A stretch of 64,000 nt of DNA, taken from contig JAAWDZ010000052.1 in NCBI GenBank assembly GCA_022794015.1, forward strand, positions 94,058-158,057, given 5' to 3'. The translations under genes and the position numbers were made by a program. Position 1 is the stretch's first letter; each line of letters begins with the position of its first letter. The stretch is from Eubacterium sp. (GTDB lineage: Bacteria; Bacillota; Clostridia; Lachnospirales; Lachnospiraceae). Below, in pieces: positions 28,406 to 37,276 of the stretch. The notes under the pieces are model-generated. The model had not been told where the DNA came from and ran no database searches. It saw only the letters and a program-made list of their open reading frames with translations.

Positions 28406-30183
28406 CATTTCACCCCCATTTCAACCGGCATCTTTACAATCACTTTCGTCCCCTTCTCCGGTTCGCTTTCCATACAAATTCCATATTCCTCTCCATACAG
28501 CAGCTTCAGCCTGTCATCCACATTATTAATCCCAATTCCGGTCATATGTTCTTTGCTGCCTTTTTTCTCCTTCTCCCGAATCATACGAAGCTGTGCTTCT
28601 GTCATTCCGATGCCGTCGTCTGTAATTTCAAATATCAGCTTATTCTCTTTTCTTCTGGCAAAAACCCGGATCATCCCGCCTTTTCCCTCCGGAAATGCGT
28701 GGAAAAATGCATTTTCCACAAAGGGCTGCAGCACCATTTTGGGTAAAAGGCATTCTTTGCAGCCATGCTCTACAAAGTATTCTGTTTTCACGGCATCCCC
28801 GTAGCGTACCTGGTTGATTAAAACATAATTCTTGAGATTTGTGATTTCCTGCTCTACGGTAATATATTCCTTTGTATTACTGATCGTATTGCGCAGAAGC
28901 TGTACAAACGCATCTATGACTTTTGTGGACAGTTCTGCATTTCCCTGCCAAATTAACATTTTGATACTGGTTAGTGTGTTGTACACATAATGCGGGTTGA
29001 TCTGCATCTGAAGCGCATGGATTTCCGCCGTGCGCTTTTCTTTCTCCGTGGCAATCAGCTTTTGCACGGAATCTTCCAGCAGACAGAGCATTTGATTGTA
29101 GGTTTCGGTCAGTTCCCGGATTTCCTCCGTTCCTTTTACCTGCACATATTCGCCCAGATTTCCGCTGCGCACATTGCGCATCTTGTCTGCCAGATCGGCC
29201 AGGGGCCTTGTCTGCTGACGCACAAATATACTGATTGCAAGCAAAATCAGTATTGTAACCGAAAGCGTAAATATCACAATCCGCTCCGTATGATATTTTT
29301 CCAAAAATGCTTCCTGTGGTTTAACAATTCCAATCAAATAATAATTACTGCTCTGCAGACGCTGATATAAAATACTCTCTGTGGAATTTCCATTCTTCAC
29401 CTGCATCTGATAGATGTGCTGTTTTTCCATTTTATCGGCAATCTCCCTGATCCGAAGCCATGCGGCGGAGCCTGCCGTAAGGTAATCCGGATCGTTTGAG
29501 GAAATCACTTCGCCGTCTCCGTTTAATACGACAATGATACTGGTATCAGACGTAAAATGGTTGTACATTTCCCTGAATTCCGCCTCTTTTATTGTGATAT
29601 ACAAATAACCGAGTATGGTTCCTTTTTCATGAACGGCGCACGCCATCACAATCACCGGCTCCGATTTGGTGACATCGCTGTAACCCGATTCCTGATACTC
29701 ACAAATCAGCTTTCCCGGCTCTTTGGCGGCTCTTTTTGTCACAGAATTCTGTAAGATTTCTTCCGCCGACGCCGAGAGCTTGTCCGTCCAGTTGTAAATA
29801 TAGCTTTTGCCGTCTGCGCTGACTAACACCACATTTAAATCGGTGTAACCCGAAAGCCAGGTGTCTTTCATTTCCTTTTGCATATAATAAATGTTCCGCC
29901 GCTCATTTACCGATGCCGGATCCGTCTGGACAAGATACCTTTTGACAGAGGGACTGGAAGCTATGGTACTTGAAATATTCCAGATATCTTCGTAAAACTG
30001 ATAAAACTGCCTGTCAATCTGATTGAATATTTTCTGCTGTGCTTCTGAAAATGTTTCTTCAAAAACATGTTCTGAAATCGACTGATTCATCAGATGCAGC
30101 GCTGCGGCCAGGCTGAATATCCCAAGCGTTGCTGCTAAAATCAGTTTAAACATCAATGTATTCGCAATTTTGCGCCATTTCAC
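28405..30183 (-). CDS. sensor histidine kinase, YesM type (second triad)
   Basis: 592 residues from a GTG at 30183 that overlaps the regulator stop as GTGA. It has a membrane helix at about 12-32, an extracellular sensor of about 250 residues, a second helix near 292-312, a HAMP domain, the His_kinase motif LQMQINPHYVYNTLTSIKM and an ATPase domain (VENAFFHAF, ITDDGIGMT, GIGINNVDDR). The order is lipoprotein-regulator-kinase, differing from the triad at 6944-11570. Ligand unknown. Confidence 0.93.
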   Translation of the reverse strand: MKWRKIANTLMFKLILAATLGIFSLAAALHLMNQSISEHVFEETFSEAQQKIFNQIDRQFYQFYEDIWNISSTIASSPSVKRYLVQTDPASVNERRNIYYMQKEMKDTWLSGYTDLNVVLVSADGKSYIYNWTDKLSASAEEILQNSVTKRAAKEPGKLICEYQESGYSDVTKSEPVIVMACAVHEKGTILGYLYITIKEAEFREMYNHFTSDTSIIVVLNGDGEVISSNDPDYLTAGSAAWLRIREIADKMEKQHIYQMQVKNGNSTESILYQRLQSSNYYLIGIVKPQEAFLEKYHTERIVIFTLSVTILILLAISIFVRQQTRPLADLADKMRNVRSGNLGEYVQVKGTEEIRELTETYNQMLCLLEDSVQKLIATEKEKRTAEIHALQMQINPHYVYNTLTSIKMLIWQGNAELSTKVIDAFVQLLRNTISNTKEYITVEQEITNLKNYVLINQVRYGDAVKTEYFVEHGCKECLLPKMVLQPFVENAFFHAFPEGKGGMIRVFARRKENKLIFEITDDGIGMTEAQLRMIREKEKKGSKEHMTGIGINNVDDRLKLLYGEEYGICMESEPEKGTKVIVKMPVEMGVK

Positions 30184-31709
30184 TGTTTTGTCCCTCCGTT
30201 ATTGCGCCTGTATCTGCCTGGCGTTACCCCTGTTGTTTTTTTAAATACCCTGCAAAAATAACTTTGATCTGTATATCCAACCTCACTTCCAACTTCCGCA
30301 ATTGACTTCGTAGTATGTAGCAGCATGCTTCTGGCTTTGCCGATCCGGATTTTATTCAGATATCCGCTGAAGCCTTCCGGCATATTTTCCTTAAAATAGG
30401 TGGAAATATAACAATAGCTGAATCCAAACTGCCTTGCCAGGTCCATCAGTTTTAAATCTTCCCTGTAATGGTTCCTGATATATTCCTTCATTTTCTCAAT
30501 ATGAATATAGGACAGGTCGTAATTTTTCTCCTGATCGACGGCCTGACTGGGGACATATTTGCGGATTACTGCAAAGAAAGCTTCCACATCCTCCGTCCTG
30601 TCAATTTCCAGAAAGCACCTGTCGCGAATATCTTCTTCCACTTTACCCAGCCGTTCCAGTGCAACAAAGTAGTTGAACAGCAGGTTTTTGGCCAGGTTTT
30701 TTATTTTGTACTCATCCTCATAAATCCGGGCCAGGCCTTCGATATAAACCATAAACATAGAGGCGGCCTGATCCAGCTCTAGATCGTCTAAATATCTCGA
30801 ATAGGTTTCATACTCAAACCGCTCCTGTCCTTTCCGGATCGGCTTTTCTTCCAGCACAACCAGACTTTTGCCCGGAAAATAAAACCTCATGGACAGTACC
30901 TTTTGCACCCCCCCTTCCCGGAAAATTGCGCGCGTATCTTCAAAATCCGTATATTCCCGGCTTAACACCAGAAACGATTTTGCATAATCGTTTTTCATTT
31001 TATCGGCAAAGTCAAACACAATGTCCTGACAACGCGTTTCGTCTTTGGGCCGATAATTTAATATCATACACAAAACCGCTTCATCCAGCAATGCAGAAAC
31101 CATGGCAATATCTGTGTGTTCCCGAAAATATTTTTCGTTTTTTTTGCGGATGGTTTCTATTTTTTCTCCGGATAATTTCTTTAGGTTGACTGCTAAAACC
31201 CGGTATAACTGATAGGGCAGGCGCTCTGCAAACAGCTCTGTGCCAAGCTGATTCTGGTAACCGCCCATATAGCGGGTAAGCTGCATCTCACAGGATGTTT
31301 TCCCCTGGCTGCAAAATTTTGTGTCCGGTATTTTTGCCGCCGCCTGGCGCATGGTTTCCAGCAATCCTTTGGCGCTTAACATCGGTTTTAAAATATAATC
31401 CGAAGCCCCGTTTAAAAGCGCAGTTTTTACATATTCAAATTTATCATAACTGCTCAACATAATAAGCAGGATTTCCGGGTGCTCCTCCTGCAGTCTTACC
31501 GCAAATTCTAACCCGTCCATAACCGGCATTAAAATATCTGCCAGCACAATGTGAGGTTTGTATTTTTCTACCAGCACAAGTCCCTCTTTTCCGTCGCTGG
31601 CTTCTCCGACAATCCGAAAGCCTTCCTTTTCCCAATCGACCATATGCTTAATTCCCTGTCGCATAATCAATTCGTCATCTATAATCAGAACCCTGCAGTA
31701 TTCCTCCAT
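30180..31709 (-). CDS. response regulator, REC plus AraC-type domain (YesN type)
   Basis: 509 residues from the ATG at 31709, one base after the lipoprotein stop (TAATATG) with SD GAGGG inside that gene; the longer upstream frame has no SD. The receiver has phosphoacceptor D58 in LADILMPVMDG. The C-terminal AraC domain contains FGFSYCYISTYFKENMPEGF and VGYTDQSYFCRVFKKTTG. It is tightly coupled to the lipoprotein and kinase. The target genes are not obvious locally. Confidence 0.93.
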   Translation of the reverse strand: MEEYCRVLIIDDELIMRQGIKHMVDWEKEGFRIVGEASDGKEGLVLVEKYKPHIVLADILMPVMDGLEFAVRLQEEHPEILLIMLSSYDKFEYVKTALLNGASDYILKPMLSAKGLLETMRQAAAKIPDTKFCSQGKTSCEMQLTRYMGGYQNQLGTELFAERLPYQLYRVLAVNLKKLSGEKIETIRKKNEKYFREHTDIAMVSALLDEAVLCMILNYRPKDETRCQDIVFDFADKMKNDYAKSFLVLSREYTDFEDTRAIFREGGVQKVLSMRFYFPGKSLVVLEEKPIRKGQERFEYETYSRYLDDLELDQAASMFMVYIEGLARIYEDEYKIKNLAKNLLFNYFVALERLGKVEEDIRDRCFLEIDRTEDVEAFFAVIRKYVPSQAVDQEKNYDLSYIHIEKMKEYIRNHYREDLKLMDLARQFGFSYCYISTYFKENMPEGFSGYLNKIRIGKARSMLLHTTKSIAEVGSEVGYTDQSYFCRVFKKTTGVTPGRYRRNNGGTKQ

Positions 31710-31710
31710 A

Positions 31711-33033
31711 TTATCGTCCCTCGATTTCCCTGTCAGCCGTTTCCACAGTTGCAAATGTACTTTCCAGTACGACATCCATATCTATGCCGTCTATGATTTT
31801 TTGAAGCGCTTCTGCCATCATATCCTCAATTTCATATGTATCTTCCCCGTAATTTACCACCGGAACCTCTCCGGCCCATTTTATAAAATCCCCCAAAATA
31901 TTCTGTCCGCCGAAAAAGTCTATACCCCTGCTGTAATTTTCCTCCTGCGACGTCATTTTCAGCGTACTGATCAGTTTGATTTCTCCTGCCAGCCGATCGA
32001 GCAGCTCTGCATTGGATGCAAATGTTTCTTTCAAAAAATCCTTGGCCTCTTCCTCGTGGCCTGCATTTTTCAATACATACCATCCGCCGCCGCCAAGGGA
32101 CGACGCATTGACAGAGCTTTCTACGCCTGAGAGCCTGGGAATTTTGGCAACTGCCCATTTTCCCTTCTGATCCTCTGCATTTTCAATGGATGGAATAATC
32201 CAGCAGCCAGTCGGAACCGTTGCCACCTCCCCACTGTTAAACGCACCGACAAACTGTCCCCAATCGGCGGTATATGCCGCAATACCTGCATCCACGATTT
32301 TTTTGTAGGTGCGAATGGATTCTTTTAATATGTCGTTCCCCAGAATATCCAGATTTCCTTCTGCATCTGTATACCAGGAACCCGCGCTCTGCAGCATCAT
32401 GCGCAGCTGTCCTAAGTCGCCCGGATTCAAAGTCAGCATGTATTTGCCGGTTTTTTCTTTTACGGCTTTTCCGATTTTAATATACTCATCCCAGGTCAAA
32501 TCCTGCATATCCTCACTGTCGTATCCTGCCTGCCTGATATAGTCCGTCCGGTAAAAAAGCCCTGCTACGCCGCAGTCAAACGGTATTCCATATAAGCTGC
32601 CGTCCGGCTGGCCCATATCAGTCTTATATGCGGCAAAATCCCCTGTGTCTGCAATATCCGAAAGCTCTGCAAACTCCTCCGGATATGTATGCAGATAACC
32701 CTGAATCCGATAATCCTCGATCAGTACGATATCCGGTAAATCATCATATGCACCGGAAGCAAATCTGGTATTGAGCCTGGATACGATATCGTCCTGCGCA
32801 ACCGTTACAATTTCAATATTGGCGTCCGGATGCGCTTTTAAATAAAATTCTCTGGCCGTTTTGGCGGCGGCAATATTAAAGCCTTCGTCCCATGCCCATA
32901 TAGTAACTGCCGCTTCCTCATCCATGGATGCGCCGCTGTCAGGTTCGGAAGGACTGCGTGTGCAGGCAGCGAGAGCGAAAAAAAGTATGGCAAACAAGGC
33001 TGCAAAAATCAGTTTTTTCGTTCTACTCCCCAT
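31711..33033 (-). CDS. extracellular solute-binding lipoprotein (SBP_bac_1 type), second orphan
   Basis: About 441 residues. The start used is the ATG at 33033 (GGGG-type SD 6 nt upstream); in-frame ATGs at 33036 and 33045 are alternatives. The lipobox LAAC follows a hydrophobic stretch. An SBP_bac_1 fold is visible (AAVTIWAWDEGFNIAAAKTA, then SGAYDDLPDIVLIEDYR). Every plausible start lies inside the 3' end of trmD, so the gene is translationally coupled to it. No permease genes are nearby; a sensory role with the adjacent kinase is inferred. Confidence 0.88.
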   Translation of the reverse strand: MGSRTKKLIFAALFAILFFALAACTRSPSEPDSGASMDEEAAVTIWAWDEGFNIAAAKTAREFYLKAHPDANIEIVTVAQDDIVSRLNTRFASGAYDDLPDIVLIEDYRIQGYLHTYPEEFAELSDIADTGDFAAYKTDMGQPDGSLYGIPFDCGVAGLFYRTDYIRQAGYDSEDMQDLTWDEYIKIGKAVKEKTGKYMLTLNPGDLGQLRMMLQSAGSWYTDAEGNLDILGNDILKESIRTYKKIVDAGIAAYTADWGQFVGAFNSGEVATVPTGCWIIPSIENAEDQKGKWAVAKIPRLSGVESSVNASSLGGGGWYVLKNAGHEEEAKDFLKETFASNAELLDRLAGEIKLISTLKMTSQEENYSRGIDFFGGQNILGDFIKWAGEVPVVNYGEDTYEIEDMMAEALQKIIDGIDMDVVLESTFATVETADREIEGR

Positions 33034-33754
33034 CATACACCCCATATACCGTCTTCTCTTTTATCGTAAGATCGGCCCTTTTGAGCAGATCCGGCCGATA
33101 CTTTTTCGTACGCAGGATCGACTGCTCCCTGCGCCATTCTTCCACCTTTTCATGCGCTCCTGACAGCAGTATATCCGGCACCTTTTTTCCATTCCACTCT
33201 GCCGGCCTGGAATACTGGGGATATTCCAGAAGATTTCCTTCAAAGGATTCGAAAGAACCGGATGCCTCATTGGTCAGCACGCCCGGCACCATGCGGGAAA
33301 CTGCGTCGATCATAACCATTGCCGGCAGCTCTCCTCCGGTCAGGACATAATCGCCAATCGACACATAGTCCGTTACAATTTCTTCTAATACACGTTCGTC
33401 CACACCTTCATAATGCCCGCATAAAAAAACCAGTTCTTCTTCCTTTGCCAGCTTTTTTGCCATGGACTGCGTAAAGGCGGGTCCCTGCGGCGTAAGGTAA
33501 ATGGTACGCGGACGCCTGCCAATTCTGTCCGCAAGCGACAGCCATGCGTCGTAAATAGGCTGGGCCTGCATGACCATGCCTGCGCCTCCGCCATAAGGGT
33601 AATCATCTACCTTCTGATGCCTGTCCTTTGTAAAATCCCGGATATTGACGGCTTCTATTCCAACAATTCCCTTTTCCGCCGCTTTTCCTATAATGCTGGT
33701 GCGTAAGCCGGACAGGATCATTTCTGGAAATAACGTTAAAATGTAAAACTGCAT
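33023..33754 (-). CDS. trmD: tRNA (guanine-N1)-methyltransferase
   Basis: 243 residues of the SPOUT fold: YILTLFPEMILSGLRTSIIG at the start, DDYPYGGGAGMVMQ near 50, LCGHYEGVDERV near 110 and the trefoil-knot segment VSIGDYVLTGGELPAM. It methylates G37 next to the anticodon of a subset of tRNAs. It lies 3 bp after rimM, the usual order, but the next gene is the sensor lipoprotein rather than rplS. Confidence 0.98.
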   Translation of the reverse strand: MQFYILTLFPEMILSGLRTSIIGKAAEKGIVGIEAVNIRDFTKDRHQKVDDYPYGGGAGMVMQAQPIYDAWLSLADRIGRRPRTIYLTPQGPAFTQSMAKKLAKEEELVFLCGHYEGVDERVLEEIVTDYVSIGDYVLTGGELPAMVMIDAVSRMVPGVLTNEASGSFESFEGNLLEYPQYSRPAEWNGKKVPDILLSGAHEKVEEWRREQSILRTKKYRPDLLKRADLTIKEKTVYGVYDGE

Positions 33755-33756
33755 AT

Positions 33757-34293
33757 TTACTCCTGTTTCTTCTTTTTCTGATTGAGTTCCCGAAGACCCG
33801 GCAGAAGGTGCACAGTCATCTGCCCGGCTTCTATGTCTACCTTTTTCACACAGTCCTTGATGGCAGGGAGCAGCAAATCTGCCTCGCCCTTTTTGCGGAT
33901 TACATAAACATCATTTGCCGCAGACTGCAGTACGTCGGCAACCTCTCCCAGATCTTCCCCCTCGTCAGATACTGCCTTAAGACCGATTAGATCTGCAATA
34001 AAATACTCATTCTCCCCCAACGGAACCGCCTGCGCCCTTGTAACCAGCAGCTCCTTCTGCCGAAACCTCTGCACATCATCAATGTTGTCAATGCCCCTAA
34101 ACTTTAAAATGACCATATTTTTGAAAAACTTCACATGCTCAACCAGGAGCTGTTTTTTCTCTTTTCCGGTATCTAAGATGATTTCTTCCAGATCCAGAAA
34201 ACGCTTCGCGTCGTCCGTTGTCGGAAATACTTTGACTTCTCCGCGCAGGCCGTGGGTATTTGTGATAATTCCTACTTTTATGAAATCTTCCAT
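33757..34293 (-). CDS. rimM: ribosome maturation factor RimM
   Basis: 178 residues. The N-terminal barrel begins with KVGIITNTHGLRGEVKVFPT; the PRC-barrel C-terminal half includes LIGLKAVSDEGEDLGEVADV and LLPAIKDCVKKVD. It assists 30S subunit assembly. Directly upstream of trmD. Confidence 0.97.
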   Translation of the reverse strand: MEDFIKVGIITNTHGLRGEVKVFPTTDDAKRFLDLEEIILDTGKEKKQLLVEHVKFFKNMVILKFRGIDNIDDVQRFRQKELLVTRAQAVPLGENEYFIADLIGLKAVSDEGEDLGEVADVLQSAANDVYVIRKKGEADLLLPAIKDCVKKVDIEAGQMTVHLLPGLRELNQKKKKQE

Positions 34294-34346
34294 ATATCAT
34301 CTCTCCATCTTCTTCCTGTTTTTCTACTGGCTTTTTTAGGTAATCC

Positions 34347-35819
34347 TCAATCTTCTTCCTGTACAAATCCATCTTCCGTCAATTCCGTTCCCTGGGCGGA
34401 ATACTTCTGCATAAAAGCAAAAATCCGTTCTTTTTCTGCTTCCTGCGTCACTAACCGCGTCCGAAACTGCTCCTGGATACAGGGAATAAAGGACAGGGCA
34501 AGATCTCCGTTTCTGTCGATGGTCACCTGCGCCAGCCCGGTATCTAAGGTATTGCTGCTGAACCAGAAATTGCCCAGACTGTAGATAATGGGCACGCCGT
34601 CCATAATCTCAACCCCCTGCAGGCAGTGCGTATGTCCGCCGATAATGGCGTCCGCTCCCGCGTCTACAAATGCCTGTGCAAGCTTTACCTGATCCTGCCC
34701 ATAAGAGCTGTTTCCTTCCGTTCCCCAGTGCACAACCGCAATCACGCAGTCGCTCTTTTTATCCGCTCCTTCTATGACCTGCACAAACCTGTCCGGATTT
34801 AATGTTTTTAAAACACCGGGAGAATCCTCCGTTGCTTCCTTTGTATAATTGGTCGAACGTTCAATCTGTGTCGCCGATACTATGGCTATTTTTCTGCCGT
34901 TACAGACAAAATAGTATGGCTTAGAAGCGTCCTCTATATTCGCCCCCGCTCCTACATGGGGAATTCCTTCCTGATCTAACGCCTCTATCGTATCCAAAAG
35001 AGCTTCCGGCCCATAATCAAACACATGGTTGTTGGCCAGGTTTGCAATATCCGTACCAAATGCGTGCAGAAGCTTCGCACGATCCGGCTTCGCCCGGAAA
35101 GTATAGGTCTTGCCTGGCAATGGTTCTCCCCTTGTACTGTATGTAAATTCATTGTTGATCATCATAATATCCATCCCGCGCATCAGATCCAGCAAATCCG
35201 CGGAAAAACAATCCTCTATCCCGTTTGCACAGCTGTCCATATGACGTGTGGTCGGATATCCCTCCGAAAAATTAATGTCCCCCGTAAAAGCCAGTGTCAC
35301 CTGATCCGCCGACGCACATTCCTTCCATTCCACATTTTCCAGAAGATCTGGCCGCATCCCCATTTCCTGACAGTACAAAAGCCAGAGCACATGTATGGAA
35401 TTTTCAGTCATTCTGTACCAGACCCCGGAATCCGGTGAAAAAGTCTGTGACTGTTTTGCTGCTTCCAAAATACATTCCCCGCCAAATTCTGAGGAAACCC
35501 ATTCCAGAAAAACCCGATCGACAGGATACCCGCCGGTCAGCTCCTCTGACGCTTCTTCCAGAATCAAACGATACGCTTCTTCCAACGCTTCCCCGTCTGC
35601 CTGCTCTTTTGCTTCCTGCAGTTCTGTTTCTGTTTCCGAGCTTTGCCGCACTTCTTCCATTTCTGCCTGTGTCTGCTGTTCTCTGGTGTCATACTCTGAT
35701 CCAAAAATAGACATTGCATACTCTGTAAACACATTTTCTCCGGCACACCCGCAAAGTCCCGACAACAGACATATTCCTATACTTCCAATGATTATTTTCA
35801 AGCTACTTTTCTGACGCAT
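34347..35819 (-). CDS. CapA-family (poly-gamma-glutamate synthesis-like) lipoprotein
   Basis: 490 residues. The signal peptide ends in lipobox LCGC (Cys25), followed by an acidic, Gln/Glu-rich linker and the CapA metallophosphatase-like domain (about 170-470): LAFTGDINFSEGYP, MMINNEFTYS, NLANNHVFDYG, VVHWGTEGN, GGHTHCLQG. The family is linked to capsule polyglutamate export but many members are of unknown activity. No capBC genes are here. It is 53 bp upstream of rimM on the same strand and could be co-transcribed. Confidence 0.9.
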   Translation of the reverse strand: MRQKSSLKIIIGSIGICLLSGLCGCAGENVFTEYAMSIFGSEYDTREQQTQAEMEEVRQSSETETELQEAKEQADGEALEEAYRLILEEASEELTGGYPVDRVFLEWVSSEFGGECILEAAKQSQTFSPDSGVWYRMTENSIHVLWLLYCQEMGMRPDLLENVEWKECASADQVTLAFTGDINFSEGYPTTRHMDSCANGIEDCFSADLLDLMRGMDIMMINNEFTYSTRGEPLPGKTYTFRAKPDRAKLLHAFGTDIANLANNHVFDYGPEALLDTIEALDQEGIPHVGAGANIEDASKPYYFVCNGRKIAIVSATQIERSTNYTKEATEDSPGVLKTLNPDRFVQVIEGADKKSDCVIAVVHWGTEGNSSYGQDQVKLAQAFVDAGADAIIGGHTHCLQGVEIMDGVPIIYSLGNFWFSSNTLDTGLAQVTIDRNGDLALSFIPCIQEQFRTRLVTQEAEKERIFAFMQKYSAQGTELTEDGFVQEED

Positions 35820-35907
35820 CCCAACTTCCTCTTATTCTTCTGTTGTATAATATTATCTGCTTTACCAGTATAGCATTTTTTTTCCTTTGAATCCAGAAAA
35901 TTTTTTG

Positions 35908-36063
35908 GTAACAGTTCAGCCTTCCGTCTTCACTGTTACGGAATCCGCCCATTTAAAGTTTGCCATACGGCAAAGGGGCGGATTCCACTCAAGCCTTTAC
36001 GCATTCTCACGGAATACGCAGTAAATGCGCGTTCCTGACCCATGAACAGTAACGAACTGTTAC
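35908..36063. repeat. interspersed palindromic element, copy A
   Basis: 156 bp bounded by inverted termini GTAACAGTTC / GAACTGTTAC. Inside are nested hairpins: GGAATCCGCC with its partner, TTTGCCATACGGCAAA, and GGAATACGCA / TGCGCGTTCC. Copy B is at 52357-52499. It encodes nothing and resembles a MITE or REP-type element. Confidence 0.85.
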
Positions 36064-36092
36064 ATTTTTTGTAACGCATTCCGCCTTGTATC

Positions 36093-36121
36093 TTGCAATA
36101 AAAAGCTGCATATGCTATATT
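36093..36121 (+). promoter_or_regulatory. predicted promoter of the antisense RNA
   Basis: -35 TTGCAA (36093-36098), 17-bp spacer, -10 TATATT (36116-36121) on the plus strand; transcription would start near 36128. Confidence 0.6.
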
Positions 36122-36128
36122 TAGTGTA

Positions 36129-36162
36129 AAGAAGGACGCCTGCTCTAACAGGCGTCCTTCTT
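36129..36162 (-). terminator. terminator of the toxin mRNA (also first hairpin of the antisense RNA)
   Basis: A perfect 14-bp stem (AAGAAGGACGCCTG and its complement) with a 6-nt loop; minus-strand transcripts end in CTTCTTT. It works in both directions by symmetry. Confidence 0.65.
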
Positions 36163-36208
36163 GAAGCCCCACTCCAAAGGTGGAGTTTCCCAAGCGAGCA
36201 GTTACCTC

Positions 36209-36373
36209 TCAGTGAGAGACGCCCATCCTGGTGCTAACAGGGTGGGCATTATTTTTTCGCCCGTGATCCTTATCTCTGTCGAGAAAGGCAAGCAACGCTA
36301 TAACAAAACTACCGAAGGCAATCAGCAAGCCGATTATCCCTATAAATATCAAAATGATATCCGAAGCTGTCAT
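36209..36373 (-). CDS. holin-like type I toxin candidate (TxpA/Hol-Tox style)
   Basis: 54 residues from the ATG at 36373 (SD GGGAGGTG 6 nt upstream); a GTG at 36406 is a weaker alternative. One membrane helix (about residues 5-29: IILIFIGIIGLLIAFGSFVI) is followed by the LLAFLDRD boundary and a charged tail, the hallmark of putative holin-like toxins of Gram-positive bacteria. Such peptides insert in the membrane and are silenced by an overlapping antisense RNA. Both the antisense promoter and its terminator are present here, the terminator inside the last codons of this gene. Confidence 0.7.
   Translation of the reverse strand: MTASDIILIFIGIIGLLIAFGSFVIALLAFLDRDKDHGRKNNAHPVSTRMGVSH
36221..36256 (+). 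terminator. plus-strand terminator overlapping the toxin 3' end
   Basis: GCCCATCCTG pairs with CAGGGTGGGC around GTGCTAA, then ATTATTTTTT. It only makes sense as the end of a plus-strand RNA, supporting the antisense antitoxin. Confidence 0.75.
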
Positions 36374-36420
36374 TGACGCCACCTCCCTTCCTATGTATTC
36401 CGGCACACCAAAAGCGTCCT

Positions 36421-36477
36421 TTAGTTGTCCTTATGACCGCCAACTAAACATTTGATGGTGTAGTGGTTTGCTGGCAT
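36421..36477 (-). CDS. possible 18-codon leader ORF upstream of the toxin
   Basis: ATG at 36477 with a strong SD (AAAAAGGAG, 7 nt upstream) encodes MPANHYTIKCLVGGHKDN, then stop. Its SD lies in one arm of the hairpin 36484-36533, so it could be an artefact of that terminator or a translated leader of the toxin mRNA. Confidence 0.3.
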   Translation of the reverse strand: MPANHYTIKCLVGGHKDN

Positions 36478-36483
36478 AAAAAT

Positions 36484-36533
36484 ACTCCTTTTTGATAAAA
36501 ATTTTTATATCCTAATTCTTACCAAAAAGGAGT
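36484..36533 (-). terminator. terminator after the Big_2-type secreted protein gene
   Basis: ACTCCTTTTTG and CAAAAAGGAGT form an 11-bp stem with an AT-rich 28-nt loop; minus-strand RNA continues into ATTTTTA. It may also hide the SD of the leader ORF. Confidence 0.5.
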
Positions 36534-36555
36534 TATTTATCTTATCCTTTTATTC

Positions 36556-37233
36556 CTACTTTACTATTACTAAAACTGTCTTTCTTACAGAACCACATTG
36601 AACCGAAACTTTTACCGTACCTTTCTTTAATCCTTTTACTTTTCCACAGGAATCCACAGATGCAATTTTACGCTTATTCGATTTAAATGTGACTTTTCTG
36701 CCATTAGAGGAATACGCCTTAATCCTAACAGTTTTTCCTTTTTTTACAGTATAACGATTTTTACTTGTCTTCAGTAATAACTGCTTTTTTACAGAATCAT
36801 CTTTTTGTCCCATCTCTTTTTTCTGGGCCTCTTCTGCATCCTTCATAATTTGTTCAATCGATCTTTTTACTCCATCATCTGTATGGGATTTCCCTGCATT
36901 CGCCGATTCTTCTAACCACTTTTTTTCAATCTCCATTTTGATTTCTTCGTCTGTTGGAGATTTATCCTCTTCCCCGACAGTGGGAGTTTCCGGCTGCTGT
37001 ACTGTATCCGTGTCTTCTCTTTCCGGCACAGGACAAGGTTCCACCACCATTGGTCCAGTCGTGTATATAATCTTGTCCTCTTGATTATCTTCTGAATCCT
37101 CTTTTTTCAGTGCGGGAATCTGTTCATTCATCTCTCTTGGATCAATTGAGTAAGCAGGCTCTGCCGCAGCTGCAGGAACGGATGAGATTCCTACTGCAAA
37201 TGACAATAATAAATAAATTATCTTTTTTTTCAT
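36556..37233 (-). CDS. secreted protein with C-terminal bacterial Ig-like (Big_2) domain
   Basis: 225 residues. Signal peptide 1-24 (AAAA|EP), then a long acidic, probably disordered region (DSEDNQEDK; EREDTDTVQQPETPT) with a helical patch near 95-150, and a C-terminal Big_2-like domain (NRYTVKKGKTVRIKAYSSNG, IASVDSCGKVKGLKKGTVKV). There is no anchor motif. It is 44 bp downstream of a decayed secreted protease gene and may once have been co-expressed with it. Function unknown. Confidence 0.75.
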   Translation of the reverse strand: MKKKIIYLLLSFAVGISSVPAAAAEPAYSIDPREMNEQIPALKKEDSEDNQEDKIIYTTGPMVVEPCPVPEREDTDTVQQPETPTVGEEDKSPTDEEIKMEIEKKWLEESANAGKSHTDDGVKRSIEQIMKDAEEAQKKEMGQKDDSVKKQLLLKTSKNRYTVKKGKTVRIKAYSSNGRKVTFKSNKRKIASVDSCGKVKGLKKGTVKVSVQCGSVRKTVLVIVK

Positions 37234-37276
37234 GTAAAGCCTCTCCTTTCATTTTAAAAATTAAAAATACAACACA

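Larger units (their letters stand above)
36128..36257 (+). ncRNA. candidate type I antitoxin RNA
   Basis: About 130 nt between a good promoter and a strong terminator. It opens with a perfect 14-bp hairpin (36129-36162), has two smaller stem-loops (ACTCCA/TGGAGT; CTCTC/GAGAG) and ends with the terminator GCCCATCCTG / CAGGGTGGGC plus TTTTTT. Its last 45 nt are complementary to the 3' end of the holin-like toxin gene and the rest to that mRNA's 3' UTR, the layout of RatA against txpA in B. subtilis. The existence of the RNA is predicted only. Confidence 0.6.
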
